A stretch of DNA of 43,208 bases from Neobacillus cucumis (GCF_002860255.1 NZ_PGVE01000098.1:1-43208), one strand, 5' to 3'; positions 7,893 to 16,840 are shown, counted from the stretch's first letter. Numbers and translations: made by a program. Notes: generated from the letters alone by a model not told the origin.

Positions 7893-9071
7893 ATGGAAAA
7901 ACAGCTTCAAAAAGAAAGAATTTGGACAAAAGACTTTGTGCTTATTTGTTTAGCCAATTTTTTTATCTTTCTTGGCTTTCAAATGACGCTTCCGACCATT
8001 CCACTGTTTGTCGAAAACTTAGGTGGGAATGATCAGCTAATCGGTTTTGTAGTCGGTATTTTTACGTTTTCAGCCCTTTTACTTCGTCCATATGCGGGCA
8101 CCGCGCTCGAAACCAGGGGAAGGGGATTTGTCTATTTAATTGGGCTGGCCATTTTTGTACTCTCAGTTGGATCCTTTGGTTTTTTAACTAGCATCGCCCT
8201 TTTGTTTATGATGCGGGTCGTTCAAGGGGCTGGCTGGGGCTTCTCAACAACGGCATCAGGAACGATTGCCTCTGATTTAATACCTGTCTCTAGAAGGGGA
8301 GAAGGGATGGGCTATTATGGACTTTCAGGCAATCTGGCGCTGGCCTTTGGCCCGTCTTTAGGACTAATTCTAACCGGGATGATTTCGTTTAAACAGTTTT
8401 TCCTCCTTTGCGCTGGGTTGGGATTGGTTGCTTTGATTTTATCCTCTAGAATTACCTATAAAAAAGTCGAGCAAAAACAAAGTAAGGAAAAGGCCAAACC
8501 TTCCCTCTATGAAAAAGGGGCCCTAAAGCCGTCTGTCCTTATGTTTTTTATTACCTTTACCTTTGGAGGTATTGCTGCTTTTCTCCCGTTATACACAGCC
8601 GAAAAAAATATTTCAGGGATTCAATTATACTTTCTGTTTTACGCATTGGCATTAATGATTACGAGGACATTTGCAGGACAGGTATATGATCGAAAAGGTC
8701 ATCAGGCAGTGTTTATTCCGGGGACATTCTTAATTCTAATCGCTATGATATTATTGGCTTGGCTGCCAAATAGCCTAATTTTATATGTAGCGGCCATTCT
8801 TTATGGCTTAGGATTTGGTACGGTCCAGCCGGCTCTTCAAGCATGGTCCATTGAAAAGGTGCCTGTCAATCGCAGGGGAATGGCAACGGCGACTTTCTAT
8901 TCCTTTTTTGACCTAGGAGTAGGCCTGGGAGCAATGGTGTTTGGTCAAATAAGCCATCTGCTTGGTTACAGCAGTATTTATCGAACGGCAGCGGTTTCTA
9001 TTGTGATTTCTATGCTACTTTATTTCTTTTTCTTATACAAGGGACGCTTAAGTATCACGCAAAATGGGTAG
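7893..9071 (+). CDS. Major facilitator superfamily transporter
   Basis: This 392-residue protein has twelve predicted membrane segments with a central charged loop around 190-210 (KKVEQKQSKEKAK). The region RVVQGAGWGFSTTASGT (about 109-125) and the repeated small-residue motifs fit the drug:H+ antiporter-like branch of the MFS; YDRKGHQ at about 265 is the second-half counterpart of the DRxGRR loop. The AGAAGGAG site lies about 13 bases from the ATG, somewhat long. It lies in its own unit, between two terminators. A multidrug or metabolite efflux role is likely, but the substrate is unknown. Confidence 0.85.
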   Translation: MEKQLQKERIWTKDFVLICLANFFIFLGFQMTLPTIPLFVENLGGNDQLIGFVVGIFTFSALLLRPYAGTALETRGRGFVYLIGLAIFVLSVGSFGFLTSIALLFMMRVVQGAGWGFSTTASGTIASDLIPVSRRGEGMGYYGLSGNLALAFGPSLGLILTGMISFKQFFLLCAGLGLVALILSSRITYKKVEQKQSKEKAKPSLYEKGALKPSVLMFFITFTFGGIAAFLPLYTAEKNISGIQLYFLFYALALMITRTFAGQVYDRKGHQAVFIPGTFLILIAMILLAWLPNSLILYVAAILYGLGFGTVQPALQAWSIEKVPVNRRGMATATFYSFFDLGVGLGAMVFGQISHLLGYSSIYRTAAVSIVISMLLYFFFLYKGRLSITQNG

Positions 9072-9075
9072 CTAT

Positions 9076-9102
9076 AAGGCATGGATCAGATCCATGCCTT
9101 TT
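9076..9102 (+). terminator. Terminator after the MFS gene
   Basis: AAGGCATGG (9076-9084) pairs with CCATGCCTT (9092-9100), followed by a short T run. Confidence 0.7.
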
Positions 9103-9303
9103 CCGTGGTATAAATGGATGATTTCATAGGAAAGTGGGGAAAGTAGAGGTAACTTTTCATTTAATGAATGACGCTTACATGCAAAAGCGTTCAAGAAAAT
9201 GTTAAATATGGTCCGTTTTTTTTTTAGAAAGGCTTCATATTAATAACACTGTTGTGATAAAATCAATCGGTAATTCTACTTCAAAAAGTGGTGGGTGAAA
9301 TAC

Positions 9304-11130
9304 GTGCTTTCTTCATTAAAGCGATTATTAATCGGTCGGCCGCTGAAATCGAACGAATTAGGCGAACAAAAGTTAGGAATTTTAAAAGCGTTAGCCATTC
9401 TTTCGTCCGATGCCTTATCATCAGTAGCTTACGGAACCGAACAAATCCTTATCGTTTTAGCAACGATAAGTGTCGTTGCATTCTGGTATTCCATACCTAT
9501 TGCTGTTGGGGTATTATTCCTTTTAGCAGCACTCATTTTATCTTATCGTCAAATTATTTATTCTTATCCTCATGGCGGAGGAGCCTATGTCGTATCAAAG
9601 GAGAATATTGGAGAAAAAGCAGGGTTAATTGCCGGCGGTTCTTTATTAGTTGACTACATACTAACGGTGGCAGTAAGTGTTACAGCCGGTACCGATGCCA
9701 TTACATCTGCTTTTCCGGGTTTACATGCACATTCTGTTTTTATTGCTTGTATATTAGTTATTTTTATTACTATCTTAAATCTGCGTGGAATCACTGAATC
9801 AGCTTCTATATTGGCATATCCTGTTTATTTGTTTGTTCTCGCACTCTTTATATTGATTGGTGTAGGACTTTTCAAAATTGTAACGGGAGATATTACTCCA
9901 ACCGCACAGCATGCGTCAATAGGAGCTCCTGTTCAGGGAATTACACTATTTTTACTGCTTCGTGCATTTGCGTCTGGATGCTCGGCTTTAACAGGGGTAG
10001 AGGCGATTTCCAACGCAATCCCAACCTTTAAAGACCCGGCACCTAAAAATGCTGCAAAAACATTGGTATTAATGGGTTCACTTCTAGCTTTATTGTTTTC
10101 CGGCATTACATTTCTTGCCTATTATTATGGTATCGCTCCGAAGGCAGATGAAACGGTTGTTTCACAAATCGCTAAAGAAACCTTTGGACGAAATTATCTT
10201 TACTTCTTTGTTCAGGGAACAACAGCATTAATTTTGGTTTTAGCCGCAAATACCGGCTACTCAGCCTTTCCGCTGTTAGCCTTTGCCCTTGCAAAAGATA
10301 AGTATATGCCAAGGATGTTTACGATACGAGGAGATCGTCTTGGTTATTCTAACGGAATTGTGTCCCTAGGGGTCGCCTCCATCATCCTGATCATCGCTTC
10401 AAAAGGTCAGACAGAGCACTTAATTCCTCTTTATGCTGTAGGGGTTTTTATACCATTTACCCTATCGCAAACAGGAATGATCATTAAATGGCTCCGTCAA
10501 AAACCTGCCGGCTGGGTAGCAAAATTAACTTCCAATTTAATCGGTGCGCTTATTACATTAACTGTTTTAATTATTTTCTTTGTTACAAAGCTGGGCCAAG
10601 TATGGTTTGTGTTTCTATTCTTACCGTTGATTGTTATCATGTTCCTCAGAATTAAGTCTCATTATGAGGCAGTTGGGGAACAGCTGCGGATTCAACCTGA
10701 GGATGAGGCCATTCCGGTTCAAGGGAATGTTATCATTGTCCCAGTCGCGGGTATTACCAAGGTTGTTGAAAATTCTATTAATTACGCAAAGTCTTTAACA
10801 GATCAAATCTTTGCTGTTTATGTTTCTTTCGATCGTGAGGATGAAAAGCGGTTCGAAGAAAAATGGCAAAAGTGGCAGCCTGACGTACGGCTTGTCACAT
10901 TGCAATCACACTACCGCAGTATACTGCAGCCACTATCAAAGTTCATCGATACGGTTGAGCATAAAGCCAGCGAAAACAATTACCGGGTGACCGTGCTAAT
11001 CCCGCAGTTTATTACAAAGAAAAACTGGCATAATATTTTACACAACCAGTCCAGTTTATTAATACGTGCCTATTTAATTTTTAAGAAAAAAGTTATTGTA
11101 GCCACACTTCCATATCATTTTAAAAAATAG
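9304..11130 (+). CDS. kimA: KimA-like APC superfamily permease (potassium importer family)
   Basis: This 608-residue protein strongly resembles B. subtilis KimA (formerly YdaO), a high-affinity K+/H+ symporter inhibited by c-di-AMP. Recognisable are LIGRPLKSNELGEQKL near the N-terminus, SSDALSSVAYGTEQI, SYRQIIYSYPHGGGAYVVSK and LLVDYILTVAVSVTAGTDA. About twelve membrane segments are followed by a cytosolic domain of about 150 residues. GTG at 9304 aligns with the KimA N-terminus and has a GGTGGGTGA site; GTG at 9295 is the alternative. The B. subtilis gene is under a c-di-AMP riboswitch. I see no such element in the 230 bases upstream, only a short hairpin at 9171-9190 and a T run at 9214-9223. 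Confidence 0.85.
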   Translation: MLSSLKRLLIGRPLKSNELGEQKLGILKALAILSSDALSSVAYGTEQILIVLATISVVAFWYSIPIAVGVLFLLAALILSYRQIIYSYPHGGGAYVVSKENIGEKAGLIAGGSLLVDYILTVAVSVTAGTDAITSAFPGLHAHSVFIACILVIFITILNLRGITESASILAYPVYLFVLALFILIGVGLFKIVTGDITPTAQHASIGAPVQGITLFLLLRAFASGCSALTGVEAISNAIPTFKDPAPKNAAKTLVLMGSLLALLFSGITFLAYYYGIAPKADETVVSQIAKETFGRNYLYFFVQGTTALILVLAANTGYSAFPLLAFALAKDKYMPRMFTIRGDRLGYSNGIVSLGVASIILIIASKGQTEHLIPLYAVGVFIPFTLSQTGMIIKWLRQKPAGWVAKLTSNLIGALITLTVLIIFFVTKLGQVWFVFLFLPLIVIMFLRIKSHYEAVGEQLRIQPEDEAIPVQGNVIIVPVAGITKVVENSINYAKSLTDQIFAVYVSFDREDEKRFEEKWQKWQPDVRLVTLQSHYRSILQPLSKFIDTVEHKASENNYRVTVLIPQFITKKNWHNILHNQSSLLIRAYLIFKKKVIVATLPYHFKK

Positions 11131-11167
11131 GTTGAGATGAATAGGTAAAGCAAAAATTTATAAAAAA

Positions 11168-11262
11168 GGTTTTCTAGGGTTCCGTGGCATGTAGCCAGGC
11201 TGGTCCGAGAGAAAACGTACAGAAGTTTGTTCTGTATACACGGAAGGAGAAAAGCCTGGGAG
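11168..11262 (+). promoter_or_regulatory. ykkC-class riboswitch, most like guanidine-I
   Basis: The conserved ykkC landmarks appear in order: CTAGGGTTCCG (11174-11184), CTGGTCCGAGAG (11200-11211), and ACACGGAAGGAGAAAAG-CCTGGGAGA (11238-11262). These match the consensus of guanidine-I sensing RNAs. The last element overlaps the 5' arm of a terminator, so ligand binding would prevent termination and turn the next gene on. ykkC subtype 2 RNAs (ppGpp, PRPP or nucleotide sensors) share most of the consensus and cannot be excluded by eye. Confidence 0.88.
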
Positions 11263-11300
11263 AAATGCGTTGTGACGCAATTTTCTTCCAGGCTTTTTAT
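11252..11300 (+). terminator. Riboswitch-controlled terminator
   Basis: AGCCTGGGAGAAA (11253-11265) pairs with TTTTCTTCCAGGCT (11281-11294) around an apical TGCGT-TGTG-ACGCA hairpin, followed by TTTTAT. The 5' arm is shared with the 3' end of the ykkC aptamer, the usual switching arrangement. Confidence 0.85.
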
Positions 11301-11324
11301 ATTGGGAAGGAGGGGATTTTTCAG

Positions 11325-11645
11325 TTGAATTTTTTGATTGAAAACAAATGGGTGATATTAGTCTGCCTTGAGGTACTGGCTTGGGCGTCCACATTCTTTC
11401 TTTTATACGCACGATATGGACTAAAATCAAGCCTTTGGTTTAAGGTGGCGACTGTTTTATTCGCTTTAACAGGAGTAATTCCTCAAGTATTAATGGGTAT
11501 CATAAATTTTATATCAACGAAGAAGATTGATTTGTTTACACTAATTATTGTTTTGTTGCTCTTATATGGATTTACTTTTGGAAAAAAGCAGGTGAAAAAA
11601 CTTGATGCCTGGGCTCAGGAGAAATTCTCCAAACAGACGTCATAA
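11325..11645 (+). CDS. Riboswitch-controlled three-helix membrane protein, unknown function
   Basis: This 106-residue protein has three hydrophobic segments at about 8-30, 37-61 and 68-86, and a charged C-terminal tail (GKKQVKKLDAWAQEKF). A single glutamate lies in the first helix (CLEVLAW), superficially like the essential Glu of SMR exporters. The protein has three rather than four helices and lacks the SMR sequence pattern, so I do not assign it to that family. The TTG at 11325 is preceded by AAGGAGGGG. An in-frame extension back to 11184 would overlap the riboswitch and is rejected. Being the only gene behind the ykkC-class RNA, it is a candidate for guanidine transport or detoxification. 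Confidence 0.75.
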   Translation: MNFLIENKWVILVCLEVLAWASTFFLLYARYGLKSSLWFKVATVLFALTGVIPQVLMGIINFISTKKIDLFTLIIVLLLLYGFTFGKKQVKKLDAWAQEKFSKQTS

Positions 11646-11676
11646 AAAACCACCGAAAATTAATCGGTGGTTTTCT
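11644..11676. terminator. Bidirectional terminator
   Basis: AAAACCACCGA (about 11646-11656) pairs with TCGGTGGTTTT (11663-11673). A-rich and T-rich flanks on both sides let it serve the converging small membrane protein gene and the DedA gene. Confidence 0.8.
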
Positions 11677-12253
11677 TCGTTCTTTTAACTAAAAAGTAGA
11701 TGGCTCCTAAGACAATCGCTGCGATAATGAGTGGCAGTACATAAGGATGTGCAACTTCTTTAATATGTGACCAGTTATTGCCTAACACCTTACCTAGATA
11801 TAAGAATAGAATCGACCAAGGTAATACTGCTGCTACGGTGTAAAGCGTAAACTTTCCGGCAGGCATCTTAGCAATCCCTGCGGGAATAGAAATGGCGTGT
11901 CTAACTACTGGTATAAACCGGGCTGAAAAAATGACTCCTGCTCCATACTTTTCAAACCAGTGTTCTGCAACGTCAATATGTTTCTTTTTAATAAGGATAT
12001 ATTTACCGTATTTCTCCAGAAAGGGTCTGCCGCCATAATAGCCTGCCCAATATAAAAACAACTGGGCAATCGTCCCACCGATCGTTCCGGCAATCACAGC
12101 GCCAATGAAATTCAAGTGTCCTTGCGAAATCATATAACCGCCATAGCCTAAAACAATTTCACTTGGTATGATCTCAATCATGAGTCCCAAAGCGATTCCA
12201 AAGTAACCTAAATGTGATAGAAATTCCAATATTGAGCTAATATAGTCTGCCAT
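11660..12253 (-). CDS. DedA family membrane protein
   Basis: This 197-residue protein belongs to the DedA (SNARE-associated/VTT) family of integral membrane proteins. Diagnostic segments are EIIPSEIVLGYGGYM near residue 27, the acidic membrane-embedded residues there, and ARFIPVVRHAISIPAGIAKM at about 110-129, including the conserved F-x-R-x-x-P-x-x-R pattern. Some family members translocate undecaprenyl phosphate or phospholipids across the cytoplasmic membrane; others support membrane potential or resistance to cationic peptides. Which applies here cannot be told. The gene is a single unit, with its 3' end at a shared terminator. Confidence 0.9.
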   Translation of the reverse strand: MADYISSILEFLSHLGYFGIALGLMIEIIPSEIVLGYGGYMISQGHLNFIGAVIAGTIGGTIAQLFLYWAGYYGGRPFLEKYGKYILIKKKHIDVAEHWFEKYGAGVIFSARFIPVVRHAISIPAGIAKMPAGKFTLYTVAAVLPWSILFLYLGKVLGNNWSHIKEVAHPYVLPLIIAAIVLGAIYFLVKRTKKTTD

Positions 12254-12403
12254 AGTTCACCTTCACTTATTTCTTCGTTTACGGATTCTGTTTCTTATTT
12301 TATACCAGTTTGTCTCATATTGAAATAAATATGGTGGTATCGAAGAAATCATACCCATAAGTGCTACAGTATATAACGTATAGATAAGTGAAAGGTTTCA
12401 TTT

Positions 12404-13762
12404 TTACATCAAATGCCTCAAAAACATAGTGGCAATCCCAAAGTAAGTCAGCAGTGAAAATATATCGTTTAATGTTGTAATCAGTGGTCCCGATGCTACA
12501 GCGGGATCAATTTTCAACCGGTATAAAATAAGCGGAATAATCGTTCCAGCAAGAGTCCCGATAATCAGGGTAAAAAAGAGGGAAGATCCTACAACAGCCC
12601 CCAATATCAAATTGCCCTGCCAAATATAAGCAATTATCGCAATGATAATCGCGCAAGTAATCCCAATTGTAATCCCAACCCCAAGTTCCCTTGCAATTAA
12701 TCGAGTAACTACCTTTTTATCAATATCCTGCGTAATCAGCCCTCTTACCACCACCGCAAGCGACTGAGTGCCGGTGTTCCCGGTCATACCTGCGATCATT
12801 GGCATAAAAAAGGCAAGCGCCACGACACGCTCCAAAGTCTCCTCAAAACTGCTAATAATCCTTCCTGAAATAACACCTATAAATAATAACAAAATCAACC
12901 AGGGTAATCTTCTAGCAGCGGCCACAAAGGTTTTCGTTTCGAAATCAATGGCCTTACCTGATGCTGATAGCTTCTCAATATCCTCATTGGCCTCTTGAAT
13001 AACAACATCAATAATGTCATCGACGGTCACAATTCCGACCAAAATATTATTCTCATCGACAACCGGAATCGCGAGGAAATCATACCGTTCGGCTGTTCTG
13101 GCAACGACTTCCTGATCCGTGTCAACGGAAACAGAAATCACCCGCTCGTACATAATCTCATGAATTTTTTCCTCTGGTTCCGCCAGCAATAAATCCCGAT
13201 ATGAGACAACCCCAACGAGCTTCCGTGCCTCATCAATGACATACAAATAATTAATCGATTCTGCAAACTCAGCAAAAATTTTAAACTTATCAACGGCTTC
13301 TCTGACAGTAAAATAGTCACGAATCCAAACAAAGCGGTTGGTCATTATTCGCCCAGCTGTTTCCGGCTGGTAGTTCATGATACCTTGAACAGCACTTGAT
13401 TCTTCTTTTTTCATTCCGGATAACAGAGAATCCTTTTTCTCTGGGGATAATTCATTTAATAACAGGGCCAAATCATCGTTATCCATCAAATCTAAAACTT
13501 CGCTGGACTTTTCAATTCCAAGGATATTTAATAAATCAAGCTGCTCCTCTTTATCTAACTCTTCCATTAAATCAGCCAGCGCATCAGTATGTAAAAATAG
13601 TAAAAATCTCCCTTTATGCTTTTCGGGTAAGCCTTCGTAAATTTTAGCTATATCATAGGGCTGGAGCTCTTCTAAGATTGTTTGAAATTCCTCCGGTTTG
13701 TTTTCCTTTAATGTTTTAATAATATAAAGACTGATTTCATCCTGAGTCATATCTTTAATCAT
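12404..13762 (-). CDS. mgtE: Magnesium transporter MgtE
   Basis: This 452-residue protein has the full MgtE architecture. The cytosolic N domain (about 1-130) is made of short helical repeats (for example LMEELDKEEQLDLLNIL). A pair of CBS domains (about 138-260) acts as Mg2+ sensor, and the C-terminal channel domain has five membrane helices (about 285-450). GNTGTQSLAVVVRGL is the typical pore segment. The length agrees with B. subtilis MgtE (451). AAAGGGG precedes the ATG by about 9 bases. In B. subtilis the gene has an M-box Mg2+ riboswitch; no M-box-like sequence is visible in the 240-base upstream region here. Confidence 0.95.
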   Translation of the reverse strand: MIKDMTQDEISLYIIKTLKENKPEEFQTILEELQPYDIAKIYEGLPEKHKGRFLLFLHTDALADLMEELDKEEQLDLLNILGIEKSSEVLDLMDNDDLALLLNELSPEKKDSLLSGMKKEESSAVQGIMNYQPETAGRIMTNRFVWIRDYFTVREAVDKFKIFAEFAESINYLYVIDEARKLVGVVSYRDLLLAEPEEKIHEIMYERVISVSVDTDQEVVARTAERYDFLAIPVVDENNILVGIVTVDDIIDVVIQEANEDIEKLSASGKAIDFETKTFVAAARRLPWLILLLFIGVISGRIISSFEETLERVVALAFFMPMIAGMTGNTGTQSLAVVVRGLITQDIDKKVVTRLIARELGVGITIGITCAIIIAIIAYIWQGNLILGAVVGSSLFFTLIIGTLAGTIIPLILYRLKIDPAVASGPLITTLNDIFSLLTYFGIATMFLRHLM

Positions 13763-14008
13763 ATTTTTACGCCCCTTTCTATGGGTGCCTTCGAAAAATC
13801 CTTGTTAAAAATGCCAGATGAACAAATAATAAGGATTATGATATAACTTTAGTATGTGTAACTGATGAAAATTTTTTGTAAAAGAAATGAAATATGCTAT
13901 TTGACCTATAATTTGATAAAATAAGGAAGTATTTAAAAAGGGTGTTGGAAGTTTCTTGGAAACTATCCGTTAAACATATAACTTGTGGTTGATCGGAGGA
14001 GTTTGGCT

Positions 14009-14785
14009 TTGAAAAAGCATCATCAAGACATACGGGATCTCGTCTACGTACATTTAAATCAATCAGACCAGTATGTAATGTCCTACGGTATCGAATTCAG
14101 TGAATTTGCTGCTGCTTTTTCAGGTTCATTAAATCATCTGCTTTTACTAAAGCACCGTTTTGATGATGCTGATTTTAATATGCATACACTGCTCGAATAT
14201 TGTCCGGAAGATCGTATTGATAAGTTAGCAGCAGAAGATGTCTATGGTTATGGAAACTTTTGCTGGATTGATTTTACTGAGGAAGAAGTATTAAATGAAC
14301 TCTCAGGCCAGGAATTGGCGGAATTATTATACCTTGGCCATCAGAAACAACATTTGAGAGTGCCCTTTTATAATAAACTCGGCAATCGTTTTGTTTATTT
14401 AGCCCATGATGATGGATGGTATAACAAAATTTATTATCGAAGCTTCAAAGACTTTTTCCACTTATTAAGCGAAAGCATTGCAGGGAAGCTTAGCGAATTG
14501 AAACTTGAAAAATCTATCCTTGGAATTAGAAAAAAACGGACATATCCGCAAGTGAATAAGGAAATTTTACTTTCCCTCACGCCGTTTATTAAAGAGGGGA
14601 TTTGTATCTCCCTGCGTGATGCCGAACATCAGCGGACACGAATTGATATTCCAATCTGGGTCATGGGTGATTTTGCTAATATGGATGACATGTATGAGGA
14701 GTATCAGCAGATCTCCAACAAGCCCTATCATGCCAAACTTATCTTTGATAAAAGAACAAAAGAGTGGAAACTCAATGTTATATAA
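14009..14785 (+). CDS. Conserved hypothetical protein, 258 residues
   Basis: I do not recognise a functional family. The protein is soluble and acidic in the middle, with no signal peptide or membrane segment. It is rich in aromatic residues (YGYGNFCWIDF near 80-90, HDDGWYNKIYYRSFKDFFHLL near 130-150). The C-terminal third resembles a small mixed alpha/beta unit ending in YHAKLIFDKRTKEWKLNVI. The TTG at 14009 was chosen because GGAGGAG lies 7 bases upstream; an in-frame GTG at 13985 lies before that site. The gene is divergent from mgtE and monocistronic, with a terminator at its end. Confidence 0.7.
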   Translation: MKKHHQDIRDLVYVHLNQSDQYVMSYGIEFSEFAAAFSGSLNHLLLLKHRFDDADFNMHTLLEYCPEDRIDKLAAEDVYGYGNFCWIDFTEEEVLNELSGQELAELLYLGHQKQHLRVPFYNKLGNRFVYLAHDDGWYNKIYYRSFKDFFHLLSESIAGKLSELKLEKSILGIRKKRTYPQVNKEILLSLTPFIKEGICISLRDAEHQRTRIDIPIWVMGDFANMDDMYEEYQQISNKPYHAKLIFDKRTKEWKLNVI

Positions 14786-14820
14786 GAAAAAACAGTCCTG
14801 CTGGAAGGACTGTTTTTCTT
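14786..14820. terminator. Terminator between converging genes
   Basis: AAAACAGTCC (14789-14798) pairs with GGACTGTTTT (14807-14816), followed by a T run on the plus strand and A-rich sequence on the other, so it may serve both flanking genes. Confidence 0.8.
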
Positions 14821-14842
14821 ATATGCTCAGCTGTCAGATCCG

Positions 14843-15499
14843 TTATGAAAACCAAAGAGAGAAAAGGCCTTCGTTTACACCCAGGTTATACATATAATAC
14901 ATTCCAAACAAGATACTGATGACACCTGCAACGTTATTAAGGTAGCGGTTCAACTGTTTTCCTGAGGATAAAACGAACGGTATACCAATTACGGTTGAAA
15001 AACAAAGCATTCCGACGACTGTACCGGCACCGAAAATCAAGATATACACCGCTCCCTGCCAAACAGTCGCTACAGTACTCATTGTTAACAAAACCATTGC
15101 TGCACTTCCGGCAAGTCCGTGGATTAGTCCAATTAGAAACGACTTTATATGCGGCCTTTTCTTTGAGTGAGGGTCAGAAGAATGGATAGGATCTTGTTTT
15201 TTTATTGATAAAATACTATTAAGACCAAGGGTAACCAGCATAATCCCGACAACAAATTCTAGGCTTAAAGCCACTGTATTAGAAATGGTGTTTTTCGCTA
15301 TAATTAAAAACATGCCAAAAATAAATAGTGTTGCGGTATGGCCAATGCCCCAATAAACACCGGCAAACACAGACCTTTTAATATTTTTGGATTCACTAGC
15401 AATCGTGGAAACAGCAATGACATGGTCGGGTTCAAAAGCATGTTTCATGCCAAGTAGAAAACCAAGTAATAAAATGGATAACAATGATCCCGTTAACAT
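14843..15499 (-). CDS. UreH/NiCoT-like metal transporter membrane protein
   Basis: This 218-residue protein has six hydrophobic segments and the signature HAFEPDH (20-26) in its first helix, the HX4DH motif of nickel/cobalt transporters; a second histidine-rich membrane motif, GLIHGLAGSAAM, follows at about 124-135. Between them is a hydrophilic loop with HSSDPHSKKRPH that could bind metal. It resembles UreH, the putative nickel-supply protein of Geobacillus-type urease operons, but no urease genes are nearby. The ATG at 15499 has GGAGG 6 bases upstream; a longer reading frame back to 15610 lacks a ribosome site. Metal specificity is inferred only. Confidence 0.8.
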   Translation of the reverse strand: MLTGSLLSILLLGFLLGMKHAFEPDHVIAVSTIASESKNIKRSVFAGVYWGIGHTATLFIFGMFLIIAKNTISNTVALSLEFVVGIMLVTLGLNSILSIKKQDPIHSSDPHSKKRPHIKSFLIGLIHGLAGSAAMVLLTMSTVATVWQGAVYILIFGAGTVVGMLCFSTVIGIPFVLSSGKQLNRYLNNVAGVISILFGMYYMYNLGVNEGLFSLWFS

Positions 15500-15718
15500 A
15501 ATGATCCTCCGTAGTTGTAATACTACTATCATACAGGAAAAGTAAGCCGGAATGATAGAAATTATGACAAAATGCTGATAGACAGTATTGAAGCAAGCAC
15601 TAGGAATCATAAAATAATGAATGAGAAAAAAACATTTAAAAACAGGTCTGCTGTATTTCCTATCTTATTTAGTAAAGTGTTAAAATAAAAAAGTGAAAGA
15701 GAATTTGGAGGAATAAAA

Positions 15719-16798
15719 ATGAAAACAAAATTAGGTTTGTTATATGGGGGGAAATCTGCTGAGCATAAGGTTTCCTTACAAACAGCACTTGCTGTCATTC
15801 GAGCATTAGACCTTGAAAAATTTGAAATTCATCCGATTTACATAAATGTTGAAGGACAGTGGATTAAAGGACCTCAGTTACTTGAACCAGTTGAAAATGT
15901 TCAAGCACTTGAGTTTACAAATGCACCACAATTATCACCGTTATCATTAGCACCTGCGCTTTTTCAAGGTGACCAGCAAGAATCATCGCCGCTTGATGTT
16001 ATTTTTCCATTATTACATGGACCAAATGGTGAGGATGGAACCGTCCAAGGCTTATTAGAGCTTCTCAATTTGCCTTATGTGGGGAATGGTGTTCTTGCTT
16101 CAGCTGCAGGCATGGATAAAGTGGCAATGAAAAATATTTTTGCACAAGCCGGACTCACTCAAGTCAACTATGTTTCTTTTATTAAAAGTGAATGGGCAAA
16201 GGCAAAGGACGCGGCTTACACACGTGTAGAAGAACAGCTAGGTTATCCATGCTTTGTAAAGCCGGCAAACCTTGGTTCTAGTGTGGGGATCAGCAAATGT
16301 ACGAATCGTACGGAATTAGATGCAGCTTTTGCTGAAGCCTTCCAATTTGACCGCAAAGTCATCATTGAAGAAGGTGTCGTTGCCCGTGAAGTTGAAATTG
16401 CTGTTCTTGGCAACGACGAACCGGAATGTTCGGTAGCCGGTGAAATTGTTCCTAAGAAGGATTTTTATGATTATAAAGCAAAATATGAAGATGGGGATAC
16501 GGCTTTAATTATCCCAGCGGATATTTCCGAAGAAGAATATACTGAAATGAAGGAGATGGCGGTTCGTGCATTTAAGGCATTGGATTGCTCCGGACTTGTT
16601 CGTGCAGATTTCTTCCTTACGAAGGATGGTAAGGCGTTCATTAATGAGGTAAATACTATGCCTGGCTTTACTCCTTTCAGTATGTTCCCGTTATTATGGA
16701 AGCATTCAGGTCTGGAGTATCCTCAGCTGATTGAACGTCTGGTTCAGCTTGCACAAGAAAGACATGCGGAAAAACAGCAAATTAAGTATACTTTTTAA
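15719..16798 (+). CDS. ddl: D-alanine--D-alanine ligase
   Basis: This 359-residue ATP-grasp enzyme joins two D-alanines for peptidoglycan precursor synthesis. Visible features are the N-terminal GGKSAEHKVSL (11-21), the HGPNGEDGTVQG segment (about 100-111), KPANLGSSVGISKC in the ATP-binding subdomain (about 181-194), and the metal-binding end FINEVNTMPGFTPFSMFP. The start has a GGAGG site. Its product is the substrate of MurF, encoded next, and its substrate comes from the alanine racemase gene about 20 kb downstream. A hairpin separates it from murF, so some murF expression may be independent. Confidence 0.97.
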   Translation: MKTKLGLLYGGKSAEHKVSLQTALAVIRALDLEKFEIHPIYINVEGQWIKGPQLLEPVENVQALEFTNAPQLSPLSLAPALFQGDQQESSPLDVIFPLLHGPNGEDGTVQGLLELLNLPYVGNGVLASAAGMDKVAMKNIFAQAGLTQVNYVSFIKSEWAKAKDAAYTRVEEQLGYPCFVKPANLGSSVGISKCTNRTELDAAFAEAFQFDRKVIIEEGVVAREVEIAVLGNDEPECSVAGEIVPKKDFYDYKAKYEDGDTALIIPADISEEEYTEMKEMAVRAFKALDCSGLVRADFFLTKDGKAFINEVNTMPGFTPFSMFPLLWKHSGLEYPQLIERLVQLAQERHAEKQQIKYTF

Positions 16799-16810
16799 TT
16801 AAAAGACCTG

Positions 16811-16840
16811 TGACACGGCCTATTTGCCGTGTCCGTTTCT
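16811..16840 (+). terminator. Hairpin between ddl and murF, probable terminator
   Basis: GACACGGC (16812-16819) pairs perfectly with GCCGTGTC (16826-16833), followed by CGTTTCTATTT. The T tract is interrupted, so termination may be partial. Confidence 0.55.

Noticed and set aside
9103..9303. c-di-AMP (ydaO) riboswitch ahead of the kimA-like gene
   Set aside because: The interval has only a 6-bp hairpin and a T run; no conserved aptamer segments were found.
11158..11430. Reading frame of 90 codons on the minus strand over the riboswitch
   Set aside because: It is antisense to the structured RNA and the small membrane protein gene, with no ribosome site and no recognisable family.
11325..11645. 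SMR (Gdx-type) guanidine exporter
   Set aside because: The size and a Glu in helix 1 fit, but there are only three hydrophobic segments and the characteristic SMR sequence pattern is missing.
13763..14008. M-box magnesium riboswitch ahead of mgtE
   Set aside because: Expected by analogy with B. subtilis, but none of the conserved M-box segments can be seen on the minus strand of this interval.
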